The notes: generated from the sequence alone by a model not told the origin. 54,381 nt of DNA from Mycobacterium sp. WUMAC-067 (GCF_020217485.1 NZ_JAEKMI010000030.1:1-54381); one strand, 5' to 3'; positions 1-8,433 are shown, counted from the stretch's first letter. Program-made: numbers and translations.

Positions 1-112
1 TCGCAACTTCCAGGTGATCTACGAGCAGGCCAACTCCCACGGACAGAAGGTTCAGTCCGCGGGCAGCAACATGGCCAGTACCGACAGCGCCGTCGGGTCC
101 AGCTGGGCCTGA
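1..112 (+). CDS. esxN: EsxN-type WXG100 protein, C-terminal end only
   Basis: This is the last 36 codons of an ESX-5 secreted WXG100 protein; the 5' part lies outside the window. The frame opens at base 2 and reads RNFQVIYEQANSHGQK, then ends DSAVGSSWA before TGA. That matches the C-terminal helix and tail of M. tuberculosis EsxN. EsxM/EsxN form a helical hairpin heterodimer exported through ESX-5. Its position just before espG5 and eccD5 is the conserved ESX-5 order. Several near-identical paralogs (EsxI, L, O, V) exist, so the name rests mainly on synteny. A strong hairpin follows within 16 bases. Confidence 0.93.
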   Translation, partial: RNFQVIYEQANSHGQKVQSAGSNMASTDSAVGSSWA

Positions 113-127
113 CGCCTCGACCACAGG

Positions 128-162
128 CGCGGCAGCACACCACCCGTCGGTGTGCTGCCGCG
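128..162 (+). terminator. Perfect 14-bp stem-loop after esxN
   Basis: Bases 128-141 (CGCGGCAGCACACC) are exactly complementary to 149-162, with a 7-base loop. The structure starts 16 bases after the esxN stop and has no T-run, as is usual for mycobacterial hairpin terminators. It probably ends or attenuates the abundant esx transcript before espG5. Confidence 0.8.
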
Positions 163-220
163 TCCTGCGGTTACCGTGCAGTGTGACGCTTGAGCTATTC
201 AGGGACCAGTTGAGGAATTG

Positions 221-1123
221 ATGGACCAACAGAGCACCCGCACCGACATCACCGTCAACGTCGACGGCTTCTGGATGCTCCAGGCGCTGCTGGACATCCG
301 GCACGTCGCGCCGGAGTTGCGGTGCCGGCCCTACGTATCCACGGACTCGAACGACTGGCTCAACGAGCATCCCGGAATGGCGGTGATGCGCGAGCAGGGC
401 ATCGTCGAGAACGACCAGGTCAACGAGCAGGTGGCCGCTCGGATGAAAGTGCTCGCCGCGCCCGACCTCGAGGTGGTCGCCCTGCTGTCGCGGGGCAAGC
501 TGGCCTACGGCGTCCTCGATGACGAGAATCAGCCCCCGGGCTCGCGCGACATCCCCGACAACGAATTTCGGGTAGTCCTGGCCCGCCGCGGCCAGCATTG
601 GGTGTCGGCGGTCCGGGTCGGCGGTGAGATCACCGTCGACGACGTCGCCGTCGCCGACAGCGCCTCGATCGCGTCCCTGGTGATCGACGCGCTGGAATCC
701 ATTCACCACGCCGAGCCTGCGGCGATCAACGCGGTCAACGTGCCGCTGGAGGAGATGCTGGAAGCGACCAAGTCGTGGCAGGAGTCGGGCTTCAACGTTT
801 TCTCCGGCGGAGACCTGCGCCGGATGGGCATCAGCGCCGCCACCGTGGCCGCGCTGGGCCAGGCGCTGTCGGACCCCGCCGCCGAGGTCGCCGTGTACGC
901 CCGCCAATACCAGGACGACGCCAAGGGTCCCAGCGCGTCCGTGCTGTCGCTGAAAGACGGCTCCGGTGGCCGCATCGCGCTCTACCAGCAAGCCCGGACC
1001 GCGGGTTCGGGGGAGGCGTGGCTCGCCATCTGCCCGGCGACGCCGCAGCTCGTGCAGGTGGGCGTCAAAACCGTGCTCGACACACTTCCCTACGGCGAGT
1101 GGAAAACTCACAGCAGGGTGTGA
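221..1123 (+). CDS. espG5: ESX-5 PE/PPE-specific chaperone EspG5
   Basis: EspG5 is a cytosolic chaperone. It binds the tip of the PPE subunit of ESX-5 PE-PPE pairs, keeps them soluble and delivers them to the secretion machine. The product is 300 residues, the same length as M. tuberculosis EspG5, and shows no signal peptide or membrane segment. A TTG stands directly before the chosen ATG (221), and a GAGGAA ribosome-binding site lies just upstream. The gene sits between the esxN terminator and eccD5; the 267-base gap to eccD5 suggests eccD5 may have its own start signals, though I saw no clear promoter there. The large PPE array downstream supplies its expected clients. Confidence 0.93.
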   Translation: MDQQSTRTDITVNVDGFWMLQALLDIRHVAPELRCRPYVSTDSNDWLNEHPGMAVMREQGIVENDQVNEQVAARMKVLAAPDLEVVALLSRGKLAYGVLDDENQPPGSRDIPDNEFRVVLARRGQHWVSAVRVGGEITVDDVAVADSASIASLVIDALESIHHAEPAAINAVNVPLEEMLEATKSWQESGFNVFSGGDLRRMGISAATVAALGQALSDPAAEVAVYARQYQDDAKGPSASVLSLKDGSGGRIALYQQARTAGSGEAWLAICPATPQLVQVGVKTVLDTLPYGEWKTHSRV

Positions 1124-1390
1124 CACTCGCGCGAAACACAGATTTCATCAATGTCGTCGCACTCAACATGCGGTTGAGCTGCGAACACGGCATACTTCTG
1201 TCAAGACATCAGCAAATGTCAAAACGGTGTCAACCACAACTCTTAATCGCAAGGCGAGGCAGATGGAATTCCAATTAGTCGGAATGCGCTGCGGGGGGGA
1301 CCCCAGCACCTCGGCGAGTACACCGGCGCCGGCCGGCACGCGGACGGCGGCACCGGCTCACCCATTCATCACGGTAGGGAGTGCAAGGCG

Positions 1391-2902
1391 ATGACTGCGG
1401 TCGTTGAAGTACCACAGGCTGACGTTGAGGGCGTCTCACAGCCCCAGGCGGTCGTCGTCGGCGTGATGGCCGGCACGGGCGTCCAGATCGGCGTCCTGCT
1501 GGACGCGAACGCCCCCGTCTCGGTCATGACCGACCCGTTGCTGAAGGTGGTCAACAGCCGGCTCCGCGAGCTCGGCGAGACTCCGCTGGAAGCCGCGGGC
1601 CGGGGCCGATGGGCGCTGTGCCTGGTGGACGGCTCGCCGCTGCGGGCCACCCAATCGCTCAGCGAGCAGGACGTCTACGACGGCGACCGGCTGTGGATCC
1701 GATTCATCCCGGACACCGAGCACCGCTCGCAGGTCATCGAGCACATCTCCACCGCGGTCGCCGCGGACCTCAGCAAGCGCTTCGCCGCCATCGACCCCGT
1801 GGTTGCCGTGCAGGTCGGTGCGGCGATGGTGGCCATCGGGGTGACGACCGCGACCGGTCTGCTCGGCTGGTGGCGCTGGCACCACAACTCGTGGCTGCCC
1901 ACCGTCTACGCGGGCGTGATCGGCGTGCTGATGCTGGGCGTTTCGCTGTTGCTGTTGATGCGGGCGACCACCCAGCAGGATCGGCGCGTCGCCGACATCA
2001 TGCTGTTGAGCAGCCTCGCACCGCTGTCGATCGCCGCGGCGTCCGCGCCGCCCGGCGGCGTCGGGTCGCCACACGCGGTGCTGGGCTTCGGCGTCCTCAC
2101 CATCGCCGCGATCCTCGCGCTGCGTTTCACCGGGCGTCGGCTGTCGATCTACACCGCGATCGTCACCGTCAGCGCGATCGCGGCCGTGGCCGCGTTGGCG
2201 CGCATGGTGGCCATGACCAGCGCCGTGACGCTGCTGACCTGCGTCGTGCTCGTGTCGGTCCTGATCTACCAGAGTGCGCCCGCGATCTCCCGGCGGCTGG
2301 CCGGCATCCGCCTGCCCGTCTTCCCGTCGGCCACCAGCCGATGGGTGTTCGAGGCTCGGCCCGACCTGCCCACCACGGTGGTGCGCAACGACGGCGGCCC
2401 CCCGGTTTTGGAGGGACCCGCATCGGTCCGCGACGTGCTGACGCAGGCCGAACGCGCCCGTTCGTTCCTGTCGGGTTTGCTGATCGGGCTCGGCGTGCTG
2501 ATGGTCGTCTCGCTGACCGCCCTGTCGGACCCGCACACCGGGCAGCGCTGGTTGCCGGTCCTGCTGGCGGGCTTCAGCGCGGGATTCCTGTTGCTGCGGG
2601 GCCGCTCGTACGTCGACCGCTGGCAGGCGATCACCCTGGCCGGCACCGGGGTGCTGATCGTCGGCGCTGTCGTGGTGCGCTACGCGCTCGTGCTGCAGTC
2701 CTCGCTGGCGGTGTCGATCTGCGCGGCGATCCTGGTTTTGGTGCCGGTCGCGGGGCTGACATCCGCGGCCGTCGTGCCAAACACCGTCTACAGCCCGCTA
2801 TTCCGCAAATTCGTGGAATGGATCGAATACCTCTGCCTGATGCCAATTTTCCCGCTGGCATTGTGGTTGATGAATGTCTATGCAGCAATCCGCTACCGCT
2901 GA
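1391..2902 (+). CDS. eccD5: ESX-5 inner-membrane channel protein EccD5
   Basis: EccD5 forms the large membrane vestibule of the ESX-5 type VII secretion complex together with EccB5, EccC5 and EccE5. The product has 503 residues, as in M. tuberculosis. Residues ~1-125 are soluble and match the ubiquitin-like N-terminal domain of EccD proteins. From ~residue 134 onward there is a run of about eleven hydrophobic segments (first one reading AMVAIGVTTATGLLGWW). The ATG at 1391 follows a GGGAG ribosome-binding site. The 3' end overlaps the start of mycP5 by 29 bases, suggesting coupled translation. Confidence 0.95.
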   Translation: MTAVVEVPQADVEGVSQPQAVVVGVMAGTGVQIGVLLDANAPVSVMTDPLLKVVNSRLRELGETPLEAAGRGRWALCLVDGSPLRATQSLSEQDVYDGDRLWIRFIPDTEHRSQVIEHISTAVAADLSKRFAAIDPVVAVQVGAAMVAIGVTTATGLLGWWRWHHNSWLPTVYAGVIGVLMLGVSLLLLMRATTQQDRRVADIMLLSSLAPLSIAAASAPPGGVGSPHAVLGFGVLTIAAILALRFTGRRLSIYTAIVTVSAIAAVAALARMVAMTSAVTLLTCVVLVSVLIYQSAPAISRRLAGIRLPVFPSATSRWVFEARPDLPTTVVRNDGGPPVLEGPASVRDVLTQAERARSFLSGLLIGLGVLMVVSLTALSDPHTGQRWLPVLLAGFSAGFLLLRGRSYVDRWQAITLAGTGVLIVGAVVVRYALVLQSSLAVSICAAILVLVPVAGLTSAAVVPNTVYSPLFRKFVEWIEYLCLMPIFPLALWLMNVYAAIRYR

Positions 2903-4706
2903 CGGCAAAGTGTGGCGTGGCCGCGGCATCGCCGCGAGCGTCACCGCCGCCTTGCTCGCATCGGGCGCGTTGGCGAATCTGCCGCCGGCGTATGCGATCT
3001 CGCCTCCGACGATCGACGCCGCGGCGGTGCCGCCGGACGGTCCGCCCGGGCCGGGGGCGCCGATGAAGCAGAACTCGTACTGCACCGAGGTGGGCGTGCT
3101 GCCCGGCACCGATTTTCGGCTGCAGCCCAAATACATGGACATGCTCAATCTGCAGGAGGCGTGGCAGTTCGGTCGCGGCGCCGGCCAGAAGGTGGCCGTC
3201 ATCGACACCGGCGTCACCCCGCACCCGCGCTTTCCGCACCTGATCCCGGGCGGCGACTACATCATGTCCGGTGACGGGCTGTCCGACTGCGACGCGCACG
3301 GCACCATCGTGGCGTCGATGATCGGGGCGGCCCAGGCCAACGGCGCGGGCGTACCGCCGGCGGCACCGCGCAAGCCGGTCACCATTCCCACTACGGAGCC
3401 ACCGCCCAAAGCACCACCGCCGCAGACGGTGACCCTCTCACCGCTGCCCCAGACCGTGACGATGGTTCCCCCGCCGCCCCAGGAGCAGCAGCAGCCTCCG
3501 GGCCCCTTCGGGGCGCCCCCGCCGCCACCGGCCGCCCCGGCGCCCGGCGGGCCCGCCCCCGGACCCCCCCAAGGCGGGCAGGCCCCGGCGGGCAACCACG
3601 GCGCCGGCACGGTGACCATCCCCGGCTACTCCGGTGGTGGGCGTGTGGTCGAGGTAGACAATCCGCGTCCGCTCGACCCGCCGCCGCCGGCACCGCCGCC
3701 ACCCGCGCCCCCCAAGGGTGGTCCGGATGCGTTCAGCGGGATCGCACCTGACGTCGACATCATCGCGATCCGGCAGACCAGCCAGGCCTTCGGCCTCAAG
3801 GACGCCTACACCGGCGATGAGGATCCGCAGACGTCGGCGAAGATCGACAACGTCCAGACGATGGCACGGGCGATCGTGCACGCCGCCAACATGGGCGCGT
3901 CGGTGATCAACATCTCCGACGTGACGTGCATGAGCGCGCGCAACGTCATCGACCAGCGCTCGCTGGGCGCCGCGGTCCGCTACGCGGCCGTCGACAAGAA
4001 CGTCGTCATCGTGGCCGCGGCCGGCGACACCAGCAAAAAGGACTGCAAGCAGAACCCGCCTCATGATCCGTTGCAGCCCAACGATCCTCGCAACTGGAAT
4101 GCCGTCACCACCGTCGTGACGCCGTCCTGGTTCAGCGACTACGTCCTGACCGTCGGGGCGGTCGACGAGGAAGGCCGCCCGCTGAGCCAGGGCAATCAGG
4201 GCCAGGCGTCGACGAGCGTGGCCGGGCCGTGGGTGGGGATCGCCGCGCCCGGAACGGACGTCGTCGGGCTTTCGCCGCGCGACGACGGGCTGATCAACGC
4301 GATCGACGGACCGGACAACACGCTGCTGGTTCCTTCCGGCACCAGCTTCTCGGCGGCGATCGTGTCGGGGGTTGCGGCGCTCGTGCGCGCCAAGTTCCCG
4401 CAGCTATCGGCGTATCAGGTCATCAACCGGTTGACGCGCACGGCCCGGGCTCCCGCCCGCGGCGTGGACAACCAGGTCGGCCACGGGGTCGTCGACCCGG
4501 TCGCGGCACTGACCTGGGATGTGCCCGACGGTCCGGTGAAGCCGCCGCAGCAACTGTCGGCGCCGCTGACCGTTCCGAAACCGGCCCCGCCCCGCGATAT
4601 GGTGCCAGTATGGGTTGCCGCCGGAGGATTGTTCGTGGCGTTGCTCATCGGCGGCGGAGTGTTCGGCACGGCGATGCTGATGAAGCGTTCTCGGAAACAG
4701 CAATAG
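2874..4706 (+). CDS. mycP5: Mycosin-5, ESX-5 subtilisin-like protease MycP5
   Basis: MycP5 is a membrane-anchored subtilase on the periplasmic face of ESX-5, needed for stability of the complex. A signal peptide ends near residue 41 (LANLPPAYA). The catalytic triad is visible as D111 (VIDTGV), H142 (CDAHGT) and S491 (SGTSFSA). A C-terminal membrane helix (~576-597) ends in the basic tail KRSRKQQ. Between the His and Ser blocks, residues ~157-283 form a Pro/Gly-rich loop with runs such as PPPPPAPPKGG; this loop makes the protein ~610 residues against ~585 in M. tuberculosis. ATG 2880 is an alternative start two codons in. The gene overlaps eccD5 and lies 19 bases before eccE5. Confidence 0.95.
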   Translation: MSMQQSATADGKVWRGRGIAASVTAALLASGALANLPPAYAISPPTIDAAAVPPDGPPGPGAPMKQNSYCTEVGVLPGTDFRLQPKYMDMLNLQEAWQFGRGAGQKVAVIDTGVTPHPRFPHLIPGGDYIMSGDGLSDCDAHGTIVASMIGAAQANGAGVPPAAPRKPVTIPTTEPPPKAPPPQTVTLSPLPQTVTMVPPPPQEQQQPPGPFGAPPPPPAAPAPGGPAPGPPQGGQAPAGNHGAGTVTIPGYSGGGRVVEVDNPRPLDPPPPAPPPPAPPKGGPDAFSGIAPDVDIIAIRQTSQAFGLKDAYTGDEDPQTSAKIDNVQTMARAIVHAANMGASVINISDVTCMSARNVIDQRSLGAAVRYAAVDKNVVIVAAAGDTSKKDCKQNPPHDPLQPNDPRNWNAVTTVVTPSWFSDYVLTVGAVDEEGRPLSQGNQGQASTSVAGPWVGIAAPGTDVVGLSPRDDGLINAIDGPDNTLLVPSGTSFSAAIVSGVAALVRAKFPQLSAYQVINRLTRTARAPARGVDNQVGHGVVDPVAALTWDVPDGPVKPPQQLSAPLTVPKPAPPRDMVPVWVAAGGLFVALLIGGGVFGTAMLMKRSRKQQ

Positions 4707-4725
4707 GGGCGGAGCAGCAGCACTC

Positions 4726-5925
4726 ATGAAGGCGCAGCGCAGGTTTGGGTTGTCTTTGTCGTGGCCGCGGGTGACCACGGTGTTCCTGGTCGACGTCGTG
4801 ATCATGGCGGTGGCCAGTCACTGCCCGGAGTCCTGGCAGGGCACCTACCGCATCGCCTTTTGGGTGGGGGTCGGTCTGGCCGCGCTGATCACGCTGCTGT
4901 CGCTGGTCACCTACCACGGCTTGACGGTGACGTCGGGGCTGGCGACCTGGCTGTGGGATTGGTCCGCCGATCCGGGCTCGGCACTGGCGGCCGGCTGCAC
5001 CCCGGCCATCGACCACCAACGCAAATTCGGCCGCGACAAGGTCGGCGTGCGCGAGTACCAGGGCCAGCTCGTCACGGTGATCGCCGTCAACGGCGGCGAG
5101 GACGATTCGGCGTCGCGCCATCGTCACCGGTCGTCGCGCCCCACGCTGCTGGTGCAGGCCGTCGCCTCGGGGCTGCGCCAGTTCGACATCCACCTCGATG
5201 ACATCGACATCGTGTCGGTGAAGGTGCGCCGCGGCGGTAATGCCGCCGAGTTGTCCAAGCTCGACGACTGGGGCCCCGAGGAATGGGAGGTGGCGAATGA
5301 CCAGCCCACCTCCTACGTGCGCCGGACCTGGCTGGTGCTGCGGATGAACCCGCAGCGCAACGTCGCCGCGGTGGCGGCCCGCGATTCGCTCGCGTCGACC
5401 CTGGTGGCCGCCACCGAGCGGCTCGCTCAGGATCTCGACGGATTGACCTGTGCGGCAAGGCCGTTGACCGCCGAGGAGCTCGCCGAAGTCGACCGCGCGG
5501 TGCTCGCCGATCTGGAGCCGACCTGGAGCCGGCCCGGGTGGCGCCGCCTCAAGCACTTCAACGGGTTCGTGACGAGCTTGTGGCTGACGCCGTCGGACAT
5601 CACCACCGACAAGCTCGAGGAGCTCTGGGAGGACGACACTTTCGCCACCGTGCTGACCATTCGGCTCACCTCCCGCGGCGGCCGTCCGCAGGTGTCGGCG
5701 TGGGTGCGATACCACACCGAGAAGCGGCTGCGCAGAAACGTCTCGTCGGGACTCAACCGTCTCACCGGTCGTCAGCTGGCCGCGGTGCGAGCCAGCCTGC
5801 CCGCCCCGACGGCCCGCACACTGCTGGTGGTGCCGAGCCGTCCGTTGCGCGCCGACGACGATGACCTCGCGCTGTCCGTCGATCAGCTGCGAGGGAGCTC
5901 GGCGGGCGTACCTGTAGCGCAATGA
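4726..5925 (+). CDS. eccE5: ESX-5 membrane complex subunit EccE5
   Basis: EccE5 is the peripheral subunit of the ESX-5 membrane complex. The 399-residue product has two N-terminal membrane helices (about residues 16-36 and 44-64) and then a ~330-residue soluble domain, the layout of the EccE family (~406 residues in M. tuberculosis). ATG 4726 follows the sequence GGGGCGGAG. The stop overlaps the eccA5 start in an ATGA junction, so translation of the two is probably coupled. No catalytic motif is expected or seen. Confidence 0.93.
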   Translation: MKAQRRFGLSLSWPRVTTVFLVDVVIMAVASHCPESWQGTYRIAFWVGVGLAALITLLSLVTYHGLTVTSGLATWLWDWSADPGSALAAGCTPAIDHQRKFGRDKVGVREYQGQLVTVIAVNGGEDDSASRHRHRSSRPTLLVQAVASGLRQFDIHLDDIDIVSVKVRRGGNAAELSKLDDWGPEEWEVANDQPTSYVRRTWLVLRMNPQRNVAAVAARDSLASTLVAATERLAQDLDGLTCAARPLTAEELAEVDRAVLADLEPTWSRPGWRRLKHFNGFVTSLWLTPSDITTDKLEELWEDDTFATVLTIRLTSRGGRPQVSAWVRYHTEKRLRRNVSSGLNRLTGRQLAAVRASLPAPTARTLLVVPSRPLRADDDDLALSVDQLRGSSAGVPVAQ

Positions 5926-7751
5926 CGAGGCCCCAATCAACCGCAGAAGGCGCCCGTAACGCGATGGTCGCCGGCCTGTTGGCGTCGGGCGTGTCGGTCA
6001 ACGGGCTGCAACCCAGCCACAACCCGCAGGTTGCGTCGCAGATGTTCACCACGGCGACCAACCTGGACCCGTCGATGTGTGACGCCTGGCTGGCGCGGAT
6101 GCTGGCCGGCGAGCAGAGCCTCGACGTGCTCGCCGGCGCCTGGTCGTCGATCCGGACGTTCGGGTGGGAGACCCGCCGCCTCGGGGTCACCGAGCTGCAG
6201 TTCCGCCCGGAGGTGTCCGACGGGCTGTTCCTGCGGCTGGCGGTGACCAGCGTGGAGTCGCTGGCATGCGCCTACGCCGCGGTGCTTGCCGAAGCCAAAC
6301 GCTATGCGGAAGCGGCGAAGCTGCTCGACGGCGTCGAACCCCGCCAGGCCTTCGAGGAGGAGCTGGTCAGCTACGTGCGCGGCGTCCTGTACTTCCGCAC
6401 CGGGCGGTGGCCGGACGTGCTCAACCAATTCGCCGAGGGCAAGGGGTGGCGCCAGCCCGAGCTGAAGGCCGCCGGGGCGGCGATGGCCACCACGGCCCTT
6501 GCCTCGCTGGGCGTGTTCGAAGAGGCCCTGCGCCGGGGCCAGGACGCCATCGAGGGCGACCGGGTACCGGGCGCGGCCAACATCGCCCTGTACACCCAGG
6601 GCATGTGCCTGCGCCATCTGGGCCGCGAGGACGAGGCCGTCGAGCTGCTGCGGCGCGTGTATTCGCGGGATCCGAAGTTCACCCCGGCCCGGGAAGCGCT
6701 GGACAACCCGAACTTTCGCCTGATCCTGACCGACCCGGAAACGATCGAGGCCCGCACCGACCCGTGGGACCCCGACAGCGCGCCCACCCGCGCGGAGACG
6801 GAGGCCGCCCGCCACGCCGAGGATGCGGCGAAGTACCTGGCCGAGGGCGACGCCGAGCTCAACGCCATGCTCGGCATGGAGCGGGCCAAGCGGGAAATCA
6901 AGTTGATCAAGGCGACGACGAAGGTGAACCTGGCGCGCGCCAAGATGGGCCTACCCGTGCCGGTGACGTCGCGCCACACCTTGCTGCTCGGTCCGCCGGG
7001 GACCGGAAAGACTTCGGTGGCAAGGGCTTTCAGCAAGCAGCTGTGTGGGTTGACCGTGCTGCGCAAACCGGTGGTCGTCGAGACCAGCCGCACCAAGCTG
7101 CTGGGCCGGTACATGGCCGACGCGGAGAAGAACACCGAGGAGATGCTCGAGGGCGCCCTGGGCGGTGCGGTCTTCTTCGACGAGATGCACACGCTGCACG
7201 AGAAGGGCTATCAGCAGGGCGATCCCTACGGCAACGCCATCATCAACACGTTGTTGTTGTACATGGAGAACCATCGCGACGAGCTGGTCGTTTTCGGGGC
7301 TGGCTACGCCAAGGCCATGGACAAGATGCTTGAAGTGAATCAGGGTCTGCGACGGCGGTTTTCGACCGTGATCGAGTTCTTCAGCTACACCCCGGACGAA
7401 CTCGTCGCGCTGACCCGGCTGATGGGCCAGGAAAACGAAGACGTCATCACCGATGAGTCGGCGCAGGCCTTGCTGCCGTCGTACACCAAGTTCTATCTCG
7501 ACGAAACGTATTCGGAAGACGGGGATCTCATCCGCGGCATCGATACGCTCGGCAATGCCGGCTTCGTGCGCAACGTGGTGGAAAAGGCCCGGGATCATCG
7601 CAGTTTCCGTCTGGACGACGAGGACCTGGATGCGGTCCTGGCCAGCGACGTGACCGAGTTCACCGAGCGCCAACTGCTGCGGTTCAAGGAGCTGACCCGC
7701 GAGGATCTCGCGGAGGGCCTCAGCGCAGCGGTGGCCGAGAAGTCGGACTAG
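5922..7751 (+). CDS. eccA5: ESX-5 AAA+ ATPase EccA5
   Basis: EccA5 is a cytosolic AAA+ ATPase (CbxX/CfqX type) thought to free PE-PPE substrates from EspG5. Residues ~1-280 form the TPR-like helical domain; the C-terminal half is the ATPase. Walker A is GPPGTGKT at residues 357-364 and Walker B is VFFDEMHTL with D420/E421. Length (609) matches the M. tuberculosis protein (610). This is the last gene of the ESX-5 core run; a promoter-like element and riboswitch begin within 100 bases of its stop. The lipoprotein gene lppT that follows in M. tuberculosis is missing. Confidence 0.95.
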   Translation: MTRPQSTAEGARNAMVAGLLASGVSVNGLQPSHNPQVASQMFTTATNLDPSMCDAWLARMLAGEQSLDVLAGAWSSIRTFGWETRRLGVTELQFRPEVSDGLFLRLAVTSVESLACAYAAVLAEAKRYAEAAKLLDGVEPRQAFEEELVSYVRGVLYFRTGRWPDVLNQFAEGKGWRQPELKAAGAAMATTALASLGVFEEALRRGQDAIEGDRVPGAANIALYTQGMCLRHLGREDEAVELLRRVYSRDPKFTPAREALDNPNFRLILTDPETIEARTDPWDPDSAPTRAETEAARHAEDAAKYLAEGDAELNAMLGMERAKREIKLIKATTKVNLARAKMGLPVPVTSRHTLLLGPPGTGKTSVARAFSKQLCGLTVLRKPVVVETSRTKLLGRYMADAEKNTEEMLEGALGGAVFFDEMHTLHEKGYQQGDPYGNAIINTLLLYMENHRDELVVFGAGYAKAMDKMLEVNQGLRRRFSTVIEFFSYTPDELVALTRLMGQENEDVITDESAQALLPSYTKFYLDETYSEDGDLIRGIDTLGNAGFVRNVVEKARDHRSFRLDDEDLDAVLASDVTEFTERQLLRFKELTREDLAEGLSAAVAEKSD

Positions 7752-7798
7752 CGGCGTAGCCGGGCTCGGCGGGCATGGGGATTGTGCTGCACGTCAAT

Positions 7799-7827
7799 TT
7801 GACTCAACGAATCCCGGGTGCCACCAT
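7799..7827 (+). promoter_or_regulatory. Candidate promoter ahead of the M-box
   Basis: TTGACT at 7799-7804 is a close match to a -35 hexamer. Seventeen bases later lies CACCAT (7822-7827), a weak -10 that keeps only the A at position 2 and the T at position 6. Transcription would then begin around 7834, just before the riboswitch stem at 7841. The location is right, but the -10 is poor. Confidence 0.4.
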
Positions 7828-7840
7828 GGCCTGTGCAAGC

Positions 7841-8003
7841 ACCTCGCTAGGTGAGGCGTCTGCACGGACATAGGCCACTGACCTCGAACGTCGAGAGACG
7901 CCCAGGGTCAGGACAGCTCCTCCCGGATTAAGGGTTGAGCCCAAGTGGCTTCCGGCTCTGGTGAGGCGGATACGCCGTGTGGTGCCGAAGCTCTGACGAG
8001 AGG
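7841..8003 (+). ncRNA. M-box (ykoK) magnesium riboswitch
   Basis: Conserved M-box blocks occur in the correct order: CTAGGTGAGGC (7848-7858), GGCCACTG (7873-7880), ACGTCGAGAGACGCC (7888-7902) followed by GGGTC, and near the 3' end GTGCCGAAGCTCTGACGAG (7982-8000). The closing helix pairs CCTCG at 7842 with CGAGAGG near 8003. M-boxes fold when Mg2+ is plentiful and shut off Mg2+ transport genes. In M. tuberculosis one stands before PE20-PPE31, which is linked to Mg2+ uptake. Here it precedes a degenerate PE gene and a PPE31-like gene, and mgtC lies at the far end of the same array. Recognition is by conserved sequence; no covariance model was run. Confidence 0.92.
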
Positions 8004-8009
8004 GGTGCC

Positions 8010-8034
8010 CGCCCAACGGTTCTCGCGTTGGGCG
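8010..8034 (+). terminator. Hairpin directly behind the M-box
   Basis: CGCCCAACG (8010-8018) pairs perfectly with CGTTGGGCG (8026-8034) across a 7-base loop, and CTTCTCC follows. Its place seven bases after the aptamer suggests part of the expression platform, either an intrinsic-type terminator or an anti-structure. No competing antiterminator was worked out. Confidence 0.6.
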
Positions 8035-8098
8035 CTTCTCCCCGTGTGCGACGTATGGCATCCCCGTATGCCCTGGCCGCGAGGAGGTGAGGAGCGAA

Positions 8099-8173
8099 AT
8101 GAGTTCCGGTGATAGTCCGCATCCCAGATCGATGACCATTTCGTTGCGATCCGACCCCGGCCACCTTTCGTAG
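8099..8173 (+). CDS. Putative 24-residue leader ORF behind the M-box
   Basis: The ATG at 8099 is preceded, with 8-base spacing, by GAGGAGGTGA (8081-8090), an almost complete complement of the 16S anti-Shine-Dalgarno and stronger than that of most genes in this window. The reading frame encodes MSSGDSPHPRSMTISLRSDP followed by GHLS, then TAG. It has no recognisable domain. It lies between the riboswitch and a 15-bp hairpin (8198-8234), the position a regulatory leader peptide would take. The alternative is that the ribosome-binding site is left over from a lost gene. Translation is unproven. Confidence 0.45.
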   Translation: MSSGDSPHPRSMTISLRSDPGHLS

Positions 8174-8197
8174 CCTGATCGGCTCCTTCCACTTATT

Positions 8198-8234
8198 CTC
8201 GCGCACGCCAACGCTTTTCGCGTGCGTGCGCGAG
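8198..8234 (+). terminator. Strong stem-loop between leader ORF and PE remnant
   Basis: CTCGCGCACGC (8198-8208) pairs with GCGTGCGCGAG (8224-8234). Inside the loop, ACGC (8211-8214) pairs with GCGT (8220-8223) around TTTTC, so only the CA at 8209-8210 is bulged. The 15 base pairs are almost all G-C. It starts 25 bases after the leader ORF stop and 68 bases before the PE remnant, suiting an attenuator. Confidence 0.65.
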
Positions 8235-8301
8235 TGTGCGCGGAATTAGCCCGACTGGCACATCACGGCTGAGTTCGGTCTCTTCAGTGAGGAGAACTCC
8301 G

Positions 8302-8433
8302 ATGTCGTTTCCGATGACGCGTTGCGAAGCCGTTGCTGAGTTATCAGCGTCAACCGCAACACAATTCAGCGTCGACGCCATGTGCCGGACGTCAGGGGCA
8401 CGGGCGATGGCCGACACGATCGCAGCGAGCTAG
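8302..8433 (+). pseudogene. Degenerate PE protein (PE20-like), internally deleted
   Basis: The frame encodes 43 residues against ~99 in a complete PE domain. The start MSFPMTRCEAVA matches the PE N-terminus (MSFVxTxPEALA). The text then jumps to ELSASTATQFSVDAM, the usual second PE helix (EVSALTAxQFxxHAxMY), and ends ADTIAAS like the PE20 end. Most of helix 1 and the YxxxD/E export region are gone. The deletions keep the frame, and a good ribosome-binding site (GAGGAGAAC) remains. The position behind an M-box and 15 bases before a PPE31-like gene is that of PE20 in M. tuberculosis. It is either a dead gene or a translated mini-PE. Confidence 0.7.

Noticed and set aside
1124..1390. Possible small gene or promoter between espG5 and eccD5
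   Set aside because: No ORF with a ribosome-binding site; TGTCAA occurs twice but no -10/-35 pair was convincing.
4645..5940. 431-codon reverse frame over eccE5
   Set aside because: Antisense to eccE5, which is fixed by synteny and overlapping starts and stops.
7804..8211. Three reverse frames of 92-135 codons over the riboswitch
   Set aside because: They are antisense to the M-box and encode no recognisable protein.
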